Shown: positions 8,960-18,275, numbered from the stretch's first letter. The stretch is DNA of 64,000 nt from G020348185 sp964525045 (GCA_964525045.1 CAZGFD010000001.1:124001-188000), one strand, 5' to 3'. Notes: generated by a model from the letters alone, not told the origin. Made by a program: numbers and translations.

Positions 8960-9625
8960 ATGGGGCAAAAAACTCACCCATTTGGATTTAGGCTTGGCTA
9001 TACCAGGACATGGAATTCACGGTGGTACGCAAAAAAGGAATATGCCAAGCTTCTCCATGAGGATTTGGCGATCCGGAATCTGGTCAAAAAAAGATTGTAT
9101 CATGCAGGGATTTCCCGAGTGGAAATCGAGCGATCGGGAAATCAAGTCAAAGTGATTATTCATACCGCCCGCCCTGGAATCATTATAGGCCGCAAGGGTG
9201 CTGAAGTTGATAAATTGAAGGCCTCGCTTGAGCAAGAGTATGGAAATGAGGTGTATGTCACCGTCAAGGAAATAAAAAAGCCTGAGTTAGACGCCCAACT
9301 TGTGGCTGAAAATATTGCGACCCAAATAGAAAAACGGGTGTCTTTCCGTCGTGCCCTCAAGCGAAGTGTCGCTGCCGCGCTTCGTCTTGGAGCCTTAGGG
9401 GTCCGAGTCTATTGTGCCGGAAGATTGGGAGGGAATGAAATCGCAAGGACGGAATGGTATCGGGAGGGCCGTGTTCCACTTCATACCCTCCGCGCCGATG
9501 TTGAATATGGATTCGCTGAAGCAAAAACGGCCATGGGGCAAATTGGAGTGAAGGCTTGGATCTTTAAGGGCGAAGCGTCAATCCCTTCGCTTGAAAAATC
9601 AGAGCCCACTCTTGGCTTCCTCTAA
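8960..9625 (+). CDS. rpsC: 30S ribosomal protein S3
   Basis: 221 aa, part of the mRNA entry channel. Begins GQKTHPFGFRLGYTRTWNSR, has the KH-domain signature IIGRKGAEVDKLK and the GVRVYCAGRLGGNEIAR block. ATG preceded by GGGTAAGGGG. Confidence 0.98.
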   Translation: MGQKTHPFGFRLGYTRTWNSRWYAKKEYAKLLHEDLAIRNLVKKRLYHAGISRVEIERSGNQVKVIIHTARPGIIIGRKGAEVDKLKASLEQEYGNEVYVTVKEIKKPELDAQLVAENIATQIEKRVSFRRALKRSVAAALRLGALGVRVYCAGRLGGNEIARTEWYREGRVPLHTLRADVEYGFAEAKTAMGQIGVKAWIFKGEASIPSLEKSEPTLGFL

Positions 9626-9668
9626 GGGATTGATTGAGTCGATGACCAAGTCAAGTGAGTAACCAAAA

Positions 9669-10088
9669 ATGTTAGCGCCTAAACGAGTTAAATTTAGAAA
9701 AGTTCAGAAAGGCAGAATGCGCGGCAAGGCCTATCGCGGCGGGGAAGTCGCTCATGGCCAATTTGGCCTTAAGACATTAGAGCCAGGTCGGATAACCGCA
9801 CGGCAGTTGGAAGCTGCTCGAATTGCGATGACTCGCCACGTCAAGCGAGGAGGGCGAATTTGGACAAGAATATTTCCAGATAAGCCTATCACGAAAAAGC
9901 CGGCAGAAGTGCGGATGGGAAAAGGGAAGGGAAATCCAGAATTTTGGGTCGCGGTGGTGAAGCCTGGACGAATTCTGTACGAAATGGATGATGTGACGCG
10001 TGAAGTTGCAGAAGAGGCCTTTCGATTGGCTGGGCACAAGTTGCCGGTCGCGACAAAATTTGTTGTACGTGGAGAGATCCCTCTGTGA
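9669..10088 (+). CDS. rplP: 50S ribosomal protein L16
   Basis: 139 aa, at the A-site side of the peptidyl transferase centre. Starts MLAPKRVKFRKVQKGRMRG; conserved RMGKGKGNPEFWVAVVKPGR follows, and AGHKLPVATKFV is near the end. Confidence 0.98.
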   Translation: MLAPKRVKFRKVQKGRMRGKAYRGGEVAHGQFGLKTLEPGRITARQLEAARIAMTRHVKRGGRIWTRIFPDKPITKKPAEVRMGKGKGNPEFWVAVVKPGRILYEMDDVTREVAEEAFRLAGHKLPVATKFVVRGEIPL

Positions 10089-10106
10089 GGAGAAGAGAGG
10101 TTTGAG

Positions 10107-10304
10107 GTGAATACGACTGAGCTGAGAGGGTTAGAAAAATCTGAATTGCTGGAAAAAATAAAGCAGCTCAAGCAGGAATTGTTTCATTTTCGCTGCCAGC
10201 TAGCTATGGGACGAATTGAAAATCCTATGCGTATTCGCCAAACGAAGCGAGAAGTGGCTAGGGTCAAAACGATTCTGCATGTTAAGGAATTGAGCAGTGA
10301 ATAG
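10107..10304 (+). CDS. rpmC: 50S ribosomal protein L29
   Basis: 65 aa, GTG start with GAGGT just upstream. Typical two-helix protein: LRGLEKSELLEKIKQLKQEL and the QTKREVARVKTIL helix. Sits between rplP and rpsQ as usual. Confidence 0.95.
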   Translation: MNTTELRGLEKSELLEKIKQLKQELFHFRCQLAMGRIENPMRIRQTKREVARVKTILHVKELSSE

Positions 10305-10332
10305 GGCAGGAGCCTAGGATTTCTAAAAAACC

Positions 10333-10620
10333 ATGAAAATTCAGAATAATCGAAAAACCCCTCGGGGATCTTATGGAAATGTGGTTAGTGACAAAATGGA
10401 CAAAACGGTTGTGGTTCAAATTGTTCGACTTGTCGCTCATCCACTGTATGGAAAAGTCGTCCGTCGAATCTCAAAAGTCAAAGCTCATGATGAAAAAAAT
10501 CAGTGTCAAATCGGGGACCGAGTGAAACTCATCCTGGGCCGACCCTTGAGCAAAGACAAATCTTGGAGAGTTTCCGAAATTATCAGTTCAAAAGGCCGTG
10601 CCGCGACTCCTGCGTCCTGA
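10333..10620 (+). CDS. rpsQ: 30S ribosomal protein S17
   Basis: 95 aa, OB-fold. KTPRGSYGNVVSDKMDKTVVV and the HPLYGKVVRRISKVKAHDEK block identify it. C-terminal tail of about ten residues is lineage specific. Confidence 0.96.
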   Translation: MKIQNNRKTPRGSYGNVVSDKMDKTVVVQIVRLVAHPLYGKVVRRISKVKAHDEKNQCQIGDRVKLILGRPLSKDKSWRVSEIISSKGRAATPAS

Positions 10621-10689
10621 GAGGAGTTCAGAGACCCTCTCATGGCCCTGCTCGTGGTAGATGTGGATTTATAGAACGCGGAAAATCAA

Positions 10690-11058
10690 ATGGTTCAAAA
10701 TTATACGTATCTGGATGTTGCCGACAATTCAGGCGCCAAAAGTGTGAGATGTTTTCATGTCCTTGGAGGAACCAGGCGGCGTTATGGGTCCTTGGGAGAC
10801 CTTATTGTGGTTTCCGTGCGAGAGGCCATTCCTAAGGCTTCCGTGAAAAAAGGCGATGTGATGAAAGCCGTAATTGTGAGAACCCGCAAGGGGTATCGAA
10901 GAGAGGATGGCTCACATATTAAGTTTGATCGAAATGCTTGTGTCCTGGTGAATGCCCAGGGCGATCCGGTGGGAACCAGGATTTTCGGCCCTGTGGCAAG
11001 AGAGCTGAGAAAAAAGAAGTATATGAAAATTATTTCATTAGCCCCAGAAGTTATTTGA
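10690..11058 (+). CDS. rplN: 50S ribosomal protein L14
   Basis: 122 aa, canonical length. VADNSGAKSVRCFHVLGG and DGSHIKFDRNACVLVN are diagnostic. L14 is the docking site for silencing factor RsfS. Confidence 0.98.
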   Translation: MVQNYTYLDVADNSGAKSVRCFHVLGGTRRRYGSLGDLIVVSVREAIPKASVKKGDVMKAVIVRTRKGYRREDGSHIKFDRNACVLVNAQGDPVGTRIFGPVARELRKKKYMKIISLAPEVI

Positions 11059-11084
11059 GTAATTGAGAGAAGGATGATTTGATA

Positions 11085-11432
11085 ATGGCCACAACAAAAA
11101 TTCAAGGAAAATGTCGTATCAAAAAAGGGGATACGGTGATGGTTGTGGCTGGTCGTGAACGAGGGAAAATGGGTAAAGTCCTTCAAGTGAATTTACAGAA
11201 GGGTCGAGTGACGGTTGAAAAACTGAATATCGTCAAAAGACATACGAAACCGTCTCAGAAAAACCGGCAGGGAGGGATTTTAGAGCGGGAAGCCCCGCTC
11301 GCGATATCTAATGTGATGCCCTACTGCGAGGCGGCTCAGAAGCCATCAAGGATTCGAATGAAAATTTTCGAAGGGGGGCGGAAAGTTCGAGTATTTCAAA
11401 AGGCCCCTGATGAAGTATTAGATAAGGCATAA
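11085..11432 (+). CDS. rplX: 50S ribosomal protein L24
   Basis: 115 aa from ATG 11085; an in-frame TTG at 11079 would add two residues but lies too close to the AGGA Shine-Dalgarno. KOW motif: KKGDTVMVVAGRERGKMGKV. Its stop overlaps the rplE start (TAATG). Confidence 0.96.
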   Translation: MATTKIQGKCRIKKGDTVMVVAGRERGKMGKVLQVNLQKGRVTVEKLNIVKRHTKPSQKNRQGGILEREAPLAISNVMPYCEAAQKPSRIRMKIFEGGRKVRVFQKAPDEVLDKA

Positions 11433-12040
11433 TGAAGAAAAAGGAACCAGCAACTAAAGCAGAAAGCCAAAGGGGAGATGGTGGCGTCCTTTCTCTACTG
11501 CCTCGCCTTAAGGTGAGGTACAGGGACGAAGTGGTTCCTGCAATGATGAAAGAGTTTTCCTACGAAAACACGATGCAGGTGCCTCGGTTGGAGCGAATTG
11601 TTCTCAATGTTGGCATGGGAGAAGCCCTTCAAAATGTGAAATTGTTGGAAAGTGCGGTCACGGAATTAACTCAAGTGACCGGACAAAAGCCGGTTGTGAC
11701 TCGCGCCAAAAAGGCCATCGCGGGGTTTAAGCTCAGAAAGGGTCTCCCTATTGGGGCGAAAGTCACCTTGAGAGGAAGGCGAATGCACGAATTTTTTGAT
11801 CGTTTAGTGAATGTGGCTCTTCCAAGGATTCGGGATTTTCGTGGGGTGTCGACCAAGGCATTTGATGGCCGGGGAAATTATACACTCGGGTTAAAAGAAC
11901 AATTAACGTTCCCGGAAATTAAGTATGATGATGTGGCGTCGATTCACGGAATGGACATAACCATTGTGACGACAGCAAAAAGAAATGATGAAGCCAGGTC
12001 TTTGTTGCGCCATCTTGGAATGCCATTTCGAACGTCATAA
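11432..12040 (+). CDS. rplE: 50S ribosomal protein L5
   Basis: 202 aa, about 20 residues longer than the usual 179-180 because of a charged N-terminal extension before LPRLKVRYRDEVVP. The start overlaps the rplX stop by one base. Core blocks ERIVLNVGMGEA and IAGFKLRKGLPIGAKVTLRG are intact. Binds 5S rRNA and forms an intersubunit bridge. Confidence 0.96.
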   Translation: MKKKEPATKAESQRGDGGVLSLLPRLKVRYRDEVVPAMMKEFSYENTMQVPRLERIVLNVGMGEALQNVKLLESAVTELTQVTGQKPVVTRAKKAIAGFKLRKGLPIGAKVTLRGRRMHEFFDRLVNVALPRIRDFRGVSTKAFDGRGNYTLGLKEQLTFPEIKYDDVASIHGMDITIVTTAKRNDEARSLLRHLGMPFRTS

Positions 12041-12066
12041 ATCCGGAAGGACTGAAGGAGTCAAGT

Positions 12067-12252
12067 GTGTCGCGCTTAGCTTTAAAAAACAAGGTAAAGA
12101 AGACCCCGAAATTTAAGGTTCGTTCCTATAACCGTTGCCCCTTGTGTGGGAGGGTCAGGGCATTTTTGCGGCGGTTTCAGATGTGTAGAATATGTTTTCG
12201 AACCTTGAGCCTGAGAGGGGATATTCCTGGAGTCACCAAGTCCAGTTGGTAA
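12067..12252 (+). CDS. rpsN: 30S ribosomal protein S14, zinc-binding type
   Basis: 61 aa, GTG start. The short type Z form with CPLC (24-27) and CRIC (40-43) holding a zinc ion, ending in GVTKSSW. In some bacteria this C+ form is exchanged for a zinc-free paralogue under zinc limitation; no paralogue is in this window. Confidence 0.97.
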   Translation: MSRLALKNKVKKTPKFKVRSYNRCPLCGRVRAFLRRFQMCRICFRTLSLRGDIPGVTKSSW

Positions 12253-12368
12253 TCTTTGAATCTTACGTGTGATGGAAAAATATAGCAAAATGGGTTTCTC
12301 AACGTATGCCCTTATGATTTGTGTGAGGATCGGACGAAACAATCTCAACGAATACGGCAGGTTTCCCC

Positions 12369-12773
12369 ATGTCAATGACTGATCCATTAGCAGATTTGTT
12401 TACAAGGATTCTTAATGCCGGAAGGCGGGGTCATGAAAGGGTTCAAATTCCGGCATCAAAATTAAAGGCCGAGGTTTTAAGGCTTTTTAAGGCCGAAGGG
12501 TATATCAAGGATTATCAGCCTATGACGCTCGATGGGCACCCTGGGTTGGAAGTTGAGCTTCGATATTTTCCTTCCAGGCAAAAAAAATCGTTTATAACCG
12601 GTATTAAAAGAGTCAGCAAGCCCGGGTGTCGAGTTTATGTCGGGAAGGATGAAATTCCCAGGGTAATGCGTGGACTCGGAGTTGCCGTCCTCACGACTCC
12701 CAAAGGCATTTTGTCCGATGAGGAGTCCAGAAAAAGTGGGGTAGGTGGGGAAGTGTTATGTTACATTTGGTAG
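12369..12773 (+). CDS. rpsH: 30S ribosomal protein S8
   Basis: 134 aa. TDPLADLFTRILNAGRRGH at the start and the C-terminal GLGVAVLTTPKGILSDEESRK block are diagnostic. ATG 12369 is preceded by GCAGG; an ATG two codons later is an alternative start. The 116-bp gap after rpsN holds no gene. Confidence 0.97.
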   Translation: MSMTDPLADLFTRILNAGRRGHERVQIPASKLKAEVLRLFKAEGYIKDYQPMTLDGHPGLEVELRYFPSRQKKSFITGIKRVSKPGCRVYVGKDEIPRVMRGLGVAVLTTPKGILSDEESRKSGVGGEVLCYIW

Positions 12774-12870
12774 GGAAAAAGAGACGTTCGGACTCATCCA
12801 CAGTGAATGAGTCGTTGAGCGGGGGGCGTGGGCAGGTGCCCACTGCTGAACAGCAAAAAGAAGGTAGGGC

Positions 12871-13410
12871 ATGTCAAGGATAGGAAGACAACCGATCACA
12901 ATTCCCTCAGGTGTTGATGTGAAGGTCGGGGAACAAGTCGTGGCCATTAAAGGGCCAAAGGGTCAGTTGGAGTGGAAACTGGCCAATGGTGTCAGTGTGG
13001 CAGTCGAAGATGGACACATTATCGTAAACCGAAACGGAGATACTGCGAATCTTCGGGCGCTTCACGGACTCACGCGCGCCGAACTCTCGAATCAGGTTGA
13101 AGGGGTGGTCAACGGATATCAACGAACCCTGGAATTAACGGGGGTCGGGTATCGAGCTCAAGTGCAAGGGCAGACCCTAACCTTTAGCGTGGGGTTTTCC
13201 CATCCTGTGTCACTTGATTTGCCGACCGGCGTTCAAGCGACCGTCGAAAAACAAACGTTGGTCTCCCTAAGTGGGATTGACAAACGTCTTGTGACGCAAG
13301 TGGCAGCGAAAATACGAAAGGTTCGGTCCCCGGATGTCTATAAACAAAAAGGGATCAGGTATGTTGGAGAGGTTCTTCGCAAAAAGGCTGGAAAGGCCGG
13401 GAAGAAATAG
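12871..13410 (+). CDS. rplF: 50S ribosomal protein L6
   Basis: 179 aa with two duplicated L6 folds. SRIGRQPITIPSGVDV at the N-terminus and the C-terminal SPDVYKQKGIRYVGEVLRKK signature. GAAGG Shine-Dalgarno. Confidence 0.98.
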   Translation: MSRIGRQPITIPSGVDVKVGEQVVAIKGPKGQLEWKLANGVSVAVEDGHIIVNRNGDTANLRALHGLTRAELSNQVEGVVNGYQRTLELTGVGYRAQVQGQTLTFSVGFSHPVSLDLPTGVQATVEKQTLVSLSGIDKRLVTQVAAKIRKVRSPDVYKQKGIRYVGEVLRKKAGKAGKK

Positions 13411-13418
13411 GGCAGCCG

Positions 13419-13784
13419 ATGAATGTTCTTGAAAAGCGACGCAACCTGTTGCGACGGAAGACGCGAGTACGATTAGCCATCCGAGGAACCGCCTCGCGAC
13501 CTCGATTGAGTGTCTTTCGGAGTAATGCCCATATTTACGCCCAAATAATCGATGATGCTGATGGACGGACCATCGTTTCGGCTTCCTCATGTGACCCGGG
13601 ACTTCGGGGGAAAATAAAATCAGGAGGAAATATCGAAGCGGCGAAGAAAGTTGGTGTTCTTTTGGCAGAACGGGCCAAAGGAATTCCAGTTGAAAAAGTG
13701 GTGTTTGATCGTGGGGGAAGACTCTTTCATGGTCGAGTGAAGGCCCTAGCCGATGCCGTACGATCAGGTGGGGTCACATTTTAG
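13419..13784 (+). CDS. rplR: 50S ribosomal protein L18
   Basis: 121 aa, 5S rRNA-binding protein. RTRVRLAIRGTASRPRLSVFRS-type core and VVFDRGGRLFHGRVKALADA near the end. Eight bases after rplF. Confidence 0.97.
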   Translation: MNVLEKRRNLLRRKTRVRLAIRGTASRPRLSVFRSNAHIYAQIIDDADGRTIVSASSCDPGLRGKIKSGGNIEAAKKVGVLLAERAKGIPVEKVVFDRGGRLFHGRVKALADAVRSGGVTF

Positions 13785-13854
13785 GGGCTCATCGAATCGG
13801 GGGAGTGTTGACGAGTCATTTTTGTTGAAATAATTGAGGAAGGAATTCACCTCA

Positions 13855-14367
13855 GTGCGTGTCAATGTTGAAGAACTGAATCTAAAGGATAAACCGGTTG
13901 CGATCAATCGTGTGGCCAAGGTGGTCAAAGGAGGAAAGCGTTTTTCCTTCTCGGCCTTAGTCGTCGTTGGAGATGGAGCAGGCTGGGTCGGGGTCGGTAA
14001 AGGTAAAGCGACCGAAGTGCCATCCGCCATTGCCAAAGCTGTTGAACGTGCCAAAAAGCAATTGATTCATATTCCATTAAAAAATGAAACCATTCCTCAT
14101 GAAGTCCATGGGTGTTTTGGGTCCGAACGTGTGCTCCTCAAACCTGCAAAAAAGGGAACCGGAATAATCGCCGGAGGGGCGGTGCGGATTTTACTTGAAG
14201 TGGCAGGCGCCCAAAACATCATTGCAAAAACATTGGGAAGGGGTAACCCCTTCAATGCTGTCAGGGCTACGTTGCAAGGCCTGGGTCAGCTTCGCGATCC
14301 TCAAGAAACCAAGAGAATGCGGTATGAGTCAGTCGCGTCCGCCGAATATCCCGAAAAGGTAGGATAG
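13855..14367 (+). CDS. rpsE: 30S ribosomal protein S5
   Basis: 170 aa from GTG 13855, placed 10 nt after GAGGAAGGA; an upstream in-frame TTG (13834) overlaps that ribosome-binding site and is rejected. INRVAKVVKGGKRFSFSALV, the double-stranded RNA-binding fold and GTGIIAGGAVRILLEVAG are conserved. Involved in decoding fidelity. Confidence 0.96.
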   Translation: MRVNVEELNLKDKPVAINRVAKVVKGGKRFSFSALVVVGDGAGWVGVGKGKATEVPSAIAKAVERAKKQLIHIPLKNETIPHEVHGCFGSERVLLKPAKKGTGIIAGGAVRILLEVAGAQNIIAKTLGRGNPFNAVRATLQGLGQLRDPQETKRMRYESVASAEYPEKVG

Positions 14368-14370
14368 GTC

Positions 14371-14577
14371 ATGGCCCAACCTAATCCAGTGAAGGATGCA
14401 CCGCAGCTGCAAATTACTCTCAAACGGAGCCCGATAGGGGTTCCTCAGAAAACACGACACATTCTTCGTGGTTTAGGGTTACGAAAGATGCTTCAATCTG
14501 TTCATCGTCCTGACACGAACCAAGTCCGTGGTCTTATTGATAAGGTCCGGCACCTAGTTGAAGTGACACAACTATGA
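14371..14577 (+). CDS. rpmD: 50S ribosomal protein L30
   Basis: 68 aa, slightly long because of an N-terminal tail. Core ITLKRSPIGVPQKTRHILRG and the LGLRKMLQSV helix are typical. ATGA overlap with rplO suggests coupling. Confidence 0.95.
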   Translation: MAQPNPVKDAPQLQITLKRSPIGVPQKTRHILRGLGLRKMLQSVHRPDTNQVRGLIDKVRHLVEVTQL

Positions 14578-15023
14578 AGCTTAGCAATTTAGGCCCCAAT
14601 CCAGGGGAAAAGAAAAAAAAGCGACGAATAGGCCGAGGTCCGGGTTCTGGTCGTGGTAAAACCGCGGGCAAAGGGCATAAAGGTCTTTTGGCCCGATCTG
14701 GAAGAGCCAACCAAATTGGTTTTGAAGGGGGGCAAATGCCCCTGGCTCGGCGACTTCCCAAGCGGGGATTTACCAATATATTTAGGACCGAATATACCAT
14801 TGTGAATCTGAAGTCATTATCGGCCATGCAGGAGGGGGTAACCGTCAATCCCGACCTTCTGAGAGAATCTGGTCTGGTGAAGGGGAGAGGAAATCCGATA
14901 AAAATCCTTGGTGATGGAGATTTACATCGTCCGCTGGTGATTGAGGCACATAAATTCAGCAAAGTGGCCCAAAAAAAGATTGAGCAAATCGGCGGGCAAG
15001 CGAAGGTGATTGGCCGTGCTTGA
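14574..15023 (+). CDS. rplO: 50S ribosomal protein L15
   Basis: 149 aa. Basic, glycine-rich N-terminus (RRIGRGPGSGRGKTAGKGHK) and FEGGQMPLARRLPKRGF are diagnostic. Its 3' end overlaps the start of secY. Confidence 0.97.
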   Translation: MKLSNLGPNPGEKKKKRRIGRGPGSGRGKTAGKGHKGLLARSGRANQIGFEGGQMPLARRLPKRGFTNIFRTEYTIVNLKSLSAMQEGVTVNPDLLRESGLVKGRGNPIKILGDGDLHRPLVIEAHKFSKVAQKKIEQIGGQAKVIGRA

Positions 15024-16329
15024 ACGGCTCATCACGAGCCTTCAAAATATTTTTAAAATTCCGGAACTGCGGAGCCGTGTTTTTTTTACATTGGCGATGT
15101 TGGCAGTATACCGGATTGGGGCCCATATCCCGACGCCGGGGATTAATAATGAGGAATTATTTAATTTTTTACAACAACAGGGAGGCGCCCTTCTAGGGTT
15201 CCTCGATATCTTTTCGGGAGGTGCTTTATCAAGGCTCACGATTTTCGCGTTGGGCATTATGCCCTATATCAGCGCCTCCATTATTCTGCAATTATTAACG
15301 GTTGTTGTTCCGCATTTATCTAAGCTGGCAAAGGAGGGGGAACGAGGAAGAAAGACGATCATACAATATACCCGGTATGGGACGATAGGAATTGCGCTAA
15401 TCCAGGGGTTTGGAATTTCCCTCGGGTTAGAGGGTATGCAGCAAGGGGCTTTTGTTTTAGACCCAGGCTGGCCCTTCCGTTTCATGACGGTCATTACGCT
15501 GACCGCCGGTACGGCTTTCTTAATGTGGTTAGGGGAGCAGATTACGGAACGGGGTGTGGGCAATGGGATATCGTTGATCATTTTCGCCGGAATTGTGGCC
15601 AGGCTTCCAAGTGCCGTTGTCCAAACCTTTGATCTCTATCAAGTTGGCCAGATCAGTCTCCCATTTTTGATCATTCTGGTTGTGGTCATGCTGGGGGTGA
15701 TGACGGCTATCGTATTCTTGGAAAGTGGAAGGCGAAAGGTGGCAGTTCAGTACGCCAAACGAGTAGTTGGGCGTCGGGTCTACGGTGGGCAAAGTACGCA
15801 CATTCCTCTCAAAATCAATACGGCGGGAGTGATTCCGCCTATTTTTGCTTCGTCCATTATTGCATTTCCTGCAACCATTACCGGCTTTATTCAAGTTCCC
15901 TGGGTTCAATCTATTGGGGCTCAATTGGCCCCAGGGTCCGTTTTGTATACGTTGATGTATGTGAGTATGATTATTTTCTTTTGCTTCTTTTATACAGCGG
16001 TGGTACTGAATCCGGTTGATATGGCTGATAACATGAAGAAGTATGGTGGGTTTATTCCAGGAATTCGTCCTGGACAAAAAACTGCTGATTATATCTATCG
16101 AGTGCTAACCAGAATCACGTTTGCTGGGGCTATCTATCTCGCCATTGTCTGCGTCATTCCGGAATTGTTGATTTACAAACTGAATATGCCGTTTTATTTT
16201 GGAGGCACATCCCTATTAATTGTCATTGGAGTGGGACTCGATACCGCCCAACAGATCGAGTCACACATGCTGATGCGAAATTATGAAGGGTTTTTATCAA
16301 AGGGGCGGTTAAAAGGGAGAAGTGGTTGA
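15016..16329 (+). CDS. secY: Protein translocase subunit SecY
   Basis: Central channel of the Sec translocon, ten transmembrane helices, 437 aa from GTG 15016 (GAAGGTGA six bases upstream; TTG 15010 is an alternative). Conserved TM2 and plug region GALLGFLDIFSGGAL, TM10 and the cytosolic loop RRKVAVQYAKRVVGRR that binds SecA or the ribosome are present. Overlaps rplO by 8 bp, so its synthesis is coupled to the ribosomal genes. SecE and SecG are not here. Confidence 0.97.
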   Translation: MLERLITSLQNIFKIPELRSRVFFTLAMLAVYRIGAHIPTPGINNEELFNFLQQQGGALLGFLDIFSGGALSRLTIFALGIMPYISASIILQLLTVVVPHLSKLAKEGERGRKTIIQYTRYGTIGIALIQGFGISLGLEGMQQGAFVLDPGWPFRFMTVITLTAGTAFLMWLGEQITERGVGNGISLIIFAGIVARLPSAVVQTFDLYQVGQISLPFLIILVVVMLGVMTAIVFLESGRRKVAVQYAKRVVGRRVYGGQSTHIPLKINTAGVIPPIFASSIIAFPATITGFIQVPWVQSIGAQLAPGSVLYTLMYVSMIIFFCFFYTAVVLNPVDMADNMKKYGGFIPGIRPGQKTADYIYRVLTRITFAGAIYLAIVCVIPELLIYKLNMPFYFGGTSLLIVIGVGLDTAQQIESHMLMRNYEGFLSKGRLKGRSG

Positions 16330-16335
16330 CAGGGT

Positions 16336-16992
16336 ATGAGGATGATTTTCCTTGGTGCGCCGGGCGTGGGGAAGGGAACTCAAGCAGAATTTGTCTCCTC
16401 ACGATTTCATGTGCCTAAAATTTCAACGGGTGACCTCTTACGAGAAGGCGTGGCAAAACAGACTCCATTAGGACTAAAAGCGAAAGGCTTCATGGACCGG
16501 GGAGATTTGGTCCCAGATGAGGTGGTGATCGGACTGGTTCAAGAGAAATTGAAATCCTCGGAATGTTCGTTGGGGTTTTTGTTGGATGGATTTCCTCGAA
16601 CCGTCGCTCAGGCGGACAAATTATCGGAGCTGCTGGAAAACCAAGGGCTCGCACTTGACCACGTCGTCCATTTTGTCTTGCCACGAGAGGAGATCGTTCG
16701 ACGACTCAGCGGAAGACGAAATTGTTCGAAGTGCCCGGCTGTGTACCATATGGAGTCGATTCCTCCTAGGCAGAATGGAGTCTGTGACCAATGTGGAGCC
16801 GACTTATTGCAGAGGAGCGATGATCGACCTGAGACCGTGCAATCTCGGCTCACAGTCTATGAGCAGCAGACAGCGCCCTTGATTGATTATTACAAAAGGA
16901 AAGATCTCCTCTTTGAGCTTGATGGGTCTGGACCGGTTGAAACGGTTCAAGATCGACTCCTTGCATTGTTGTCCAAGCCCAGAGTGGAATGA
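16336..16992 (+). CDS. adk: Adenylate kinase, zinc-LID type
   Basis: Interconverts ATP, ADP and AMP, 218 aa long form. P-loop GAPGVGKGT at residues 7-15, NMP-binding TGDLLR, and LID domain with four cysteines C130, C133, C150, C153 (CSKC and CDQC), which bind structural zinc as in Gram-positive enzymes. FLLDGFPRT is intact. ATGA overlap with map. Confidence 0.97.
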   Translation: MRMIFLGAPGVGKGTQAEFVSSRFHVPKISTGDLLREGVAKQTPLGLKAKGFMDRGDLVPDEVVIGLVQEKLKSSECSLGFLLDGFPRTVAQADKLSELLENQGLALDHVVHFVLPREEIVRRLSGRRNCSKCPAVYHMESIPPRQNGVCDQCGADLLQRSDDRPETVQSRLTVYEQQTAPLIDYYKRKDLLFELDGSGPVETVQDRLLALLSKPRVE

Positions 16993-17738
16993 TTATCTTA
17001 AAGACCTCGGAGGAAATTGAGTTCATCGCTTTGGCTGCCCGGATCGTTGCTGATGCGCAACAGGTTCTGATGAAGGAGGTAAGGCCGGGAATCACGACAG
17101 CCCATCTCGATCTGCTTGCTGAGGAGTACATTCGAAGTCGGGGAGGGATTCCAGCGTTTAAGGGATATCGAAATTTCCCCAAAACCCTTTGTGCCTCAGT
17201 CAATGATCAAGTCGTCCATGGAATTCCTTCAAATCGTGTCTTGAAGGATGGTGATATCATCGGTCTTGATTTGGGAGCGATCATTGAAGGTTTTTATGGA
17301 GATGGGGCTGTGACGATCCCCGTGGGTACAGTAGAACCTGAAGTGGAAAATTTGATGATAGTGACAAAAGAGGCCTTGATGAAGGGAATTGAAAAGGCTG
17401 TCGTCGGAAACCGACTTTCTGATATATCCCACTCCATTCAAACTCACGTGGAAGAAAAGGGATTTTCGGTTGTCCGAGATTTTGTCGGACACGGTATTGG
17501 TCGACAATTACATGAGGAACCCCAGGTTCCGAATTACGGACGACCTGGTCAGGGCCCACGTTTGAAAGAGGGGATGGTCTTAGCCATTGAGCCGATGGTG
17601 AATATGGGTGATTCCGGAGTCCGTGTGCTGAGCGATGGCTGGACGGCCGTGACCAGCGATGGATCACTTTCAGCCCATTTTGAACATACCGTGGCCATTC
17701 AGCCTAGTGGCCCCCCAAGAATTTTGACAACGGTGTAG
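16989..17738 (+). CDS. map: Methionine aminopeptidase, type I
   Basis: Removes the initiator methionine, 249 aa. All five metal ligands are visible: D94 (GLDLGA), D105 (YGDGA), H168 (GHGIG), E201 (IEPMV) and E232 (FEHT). Start overlaps the adk stop by 4 bp. Confidence 0.97.
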   Translation: MIILKTSEEIEFIALAARIVADAQQVLMKEVRPGITTAHLDLLAEEYIRSRGGIPAFKGYRNFPKTLCASVNDQVVHGIPSNRVLKDGDIIGLDLGAIIEGFYGDGAVTIPVGTVEPEVENLMIVTKEALMKGIEKAVVGNRLSDISHSIQTHVEEKGFSVVRDFVGHGIGRQLHEEPQVPNYGRPGQGPRLKEGMVLAIEPMVNMGDSGVRVLSDGWTAVTSDGSLSAHFEHTVAIQPSGPPRILTTV

Positions 17739-17772
17739 CGGGACTGAATTTTTTTTTAGATTTATTGAGGTA

Positions 17773-17991
17773 ATGGCAAAAGAAGATGTGATAGAAGTCC
17801 AAGGGGTGGTGATGGAAACATTACCCAATGCCATGTTTCGAGTTCAATTGGATAACGGTCACAAAATCCTAGCGCATATTTCAGGGAAGATGCGCATGCA
17901 TTTTATTAGGATTTTACCGGGCGATAAAGTCACGGTGGAATTGTCGCCATATGATTTAAGCAGGGGTCGAATCACCTACCGTTTTAAGTAA
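17773..17991 (+). CDS. infA: Translation initiation factor IF-1
   Basis: 72 aa, OB-fold. Starts AKEDVIEVQGVVMETLPNAM and ends DLSRGRITYRFK, the canonical form. GAGGTA precedes the ATG. Confidence 0.98.
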   Translation: MAKEDVIEVQGVVMETLPNAMFRVQLDNGHKILAHISGKMRMHFIRILPGDKVTVELSPYDLSRGRITYRFK

Positions 17992-18004
17992 GGGGAGATT
18001 GGGA

Positions 18005-18118
18005 ATGAAGGTCAAATCATCCGTTAAAACGATTTGCGCAAAATGTAAGGTGATTCGACGAAAGGGAATCGTCAGGGTTTTGTGCAGTAATCCCAGACAT
18101 AAGCAGCGCCAAGGGTAG
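18005..18118 (+). CDS. rpmJ: 50S ribosomal protein L36
   Basis: 37-aa protein: MKVKSSVKTICAKCKVIRRK start, C11, C14, C27 and H32 as zinc ligands, and the end NPRHKQRQG. GGGGAGATTGGGA is its ribosome-binding region. The standard zinc-binding form. Confidence 0.96.
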   Translation: MKVKSSVKTICAKCKVIRRKGIVRVLCSNPRHKQRQG

Positions 18119-18178
18119 AGCGGAGGGTCGGGATAAAGCGTTAATTGATCATGGGAGAAGGAAAGCGCAGAGTTAGGA

Positions 18179-18275
18179 GAATATCCAATATCGAACAAGG
18201 AATTTCGAATCGCGAAGGTAAAGACCTCATTCCGACAACTTCATGATTCGACATTCATTATTCGATATTCGAAAT
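18179..18275. repeat. Dispersed palindromic repeat, copy 1 (both arms)
   Basis: Left arm 18179-18217 (GAATATCCAATATCGAACAA...) and right arm 18239-18275 (...ATTCGACATTCATTATTCG) are imperfect reverse complements around a 21-nt centre, so the unit can fold into a hairpin of nearly 100 nt. The same arms occur at 33,653/34,056 flanking a gene and singly at 38,964. It sits between rpmJ and rpsM inside the ribosomal operon, which lengthens that spacer to 213 bp. Confidence 0.85.
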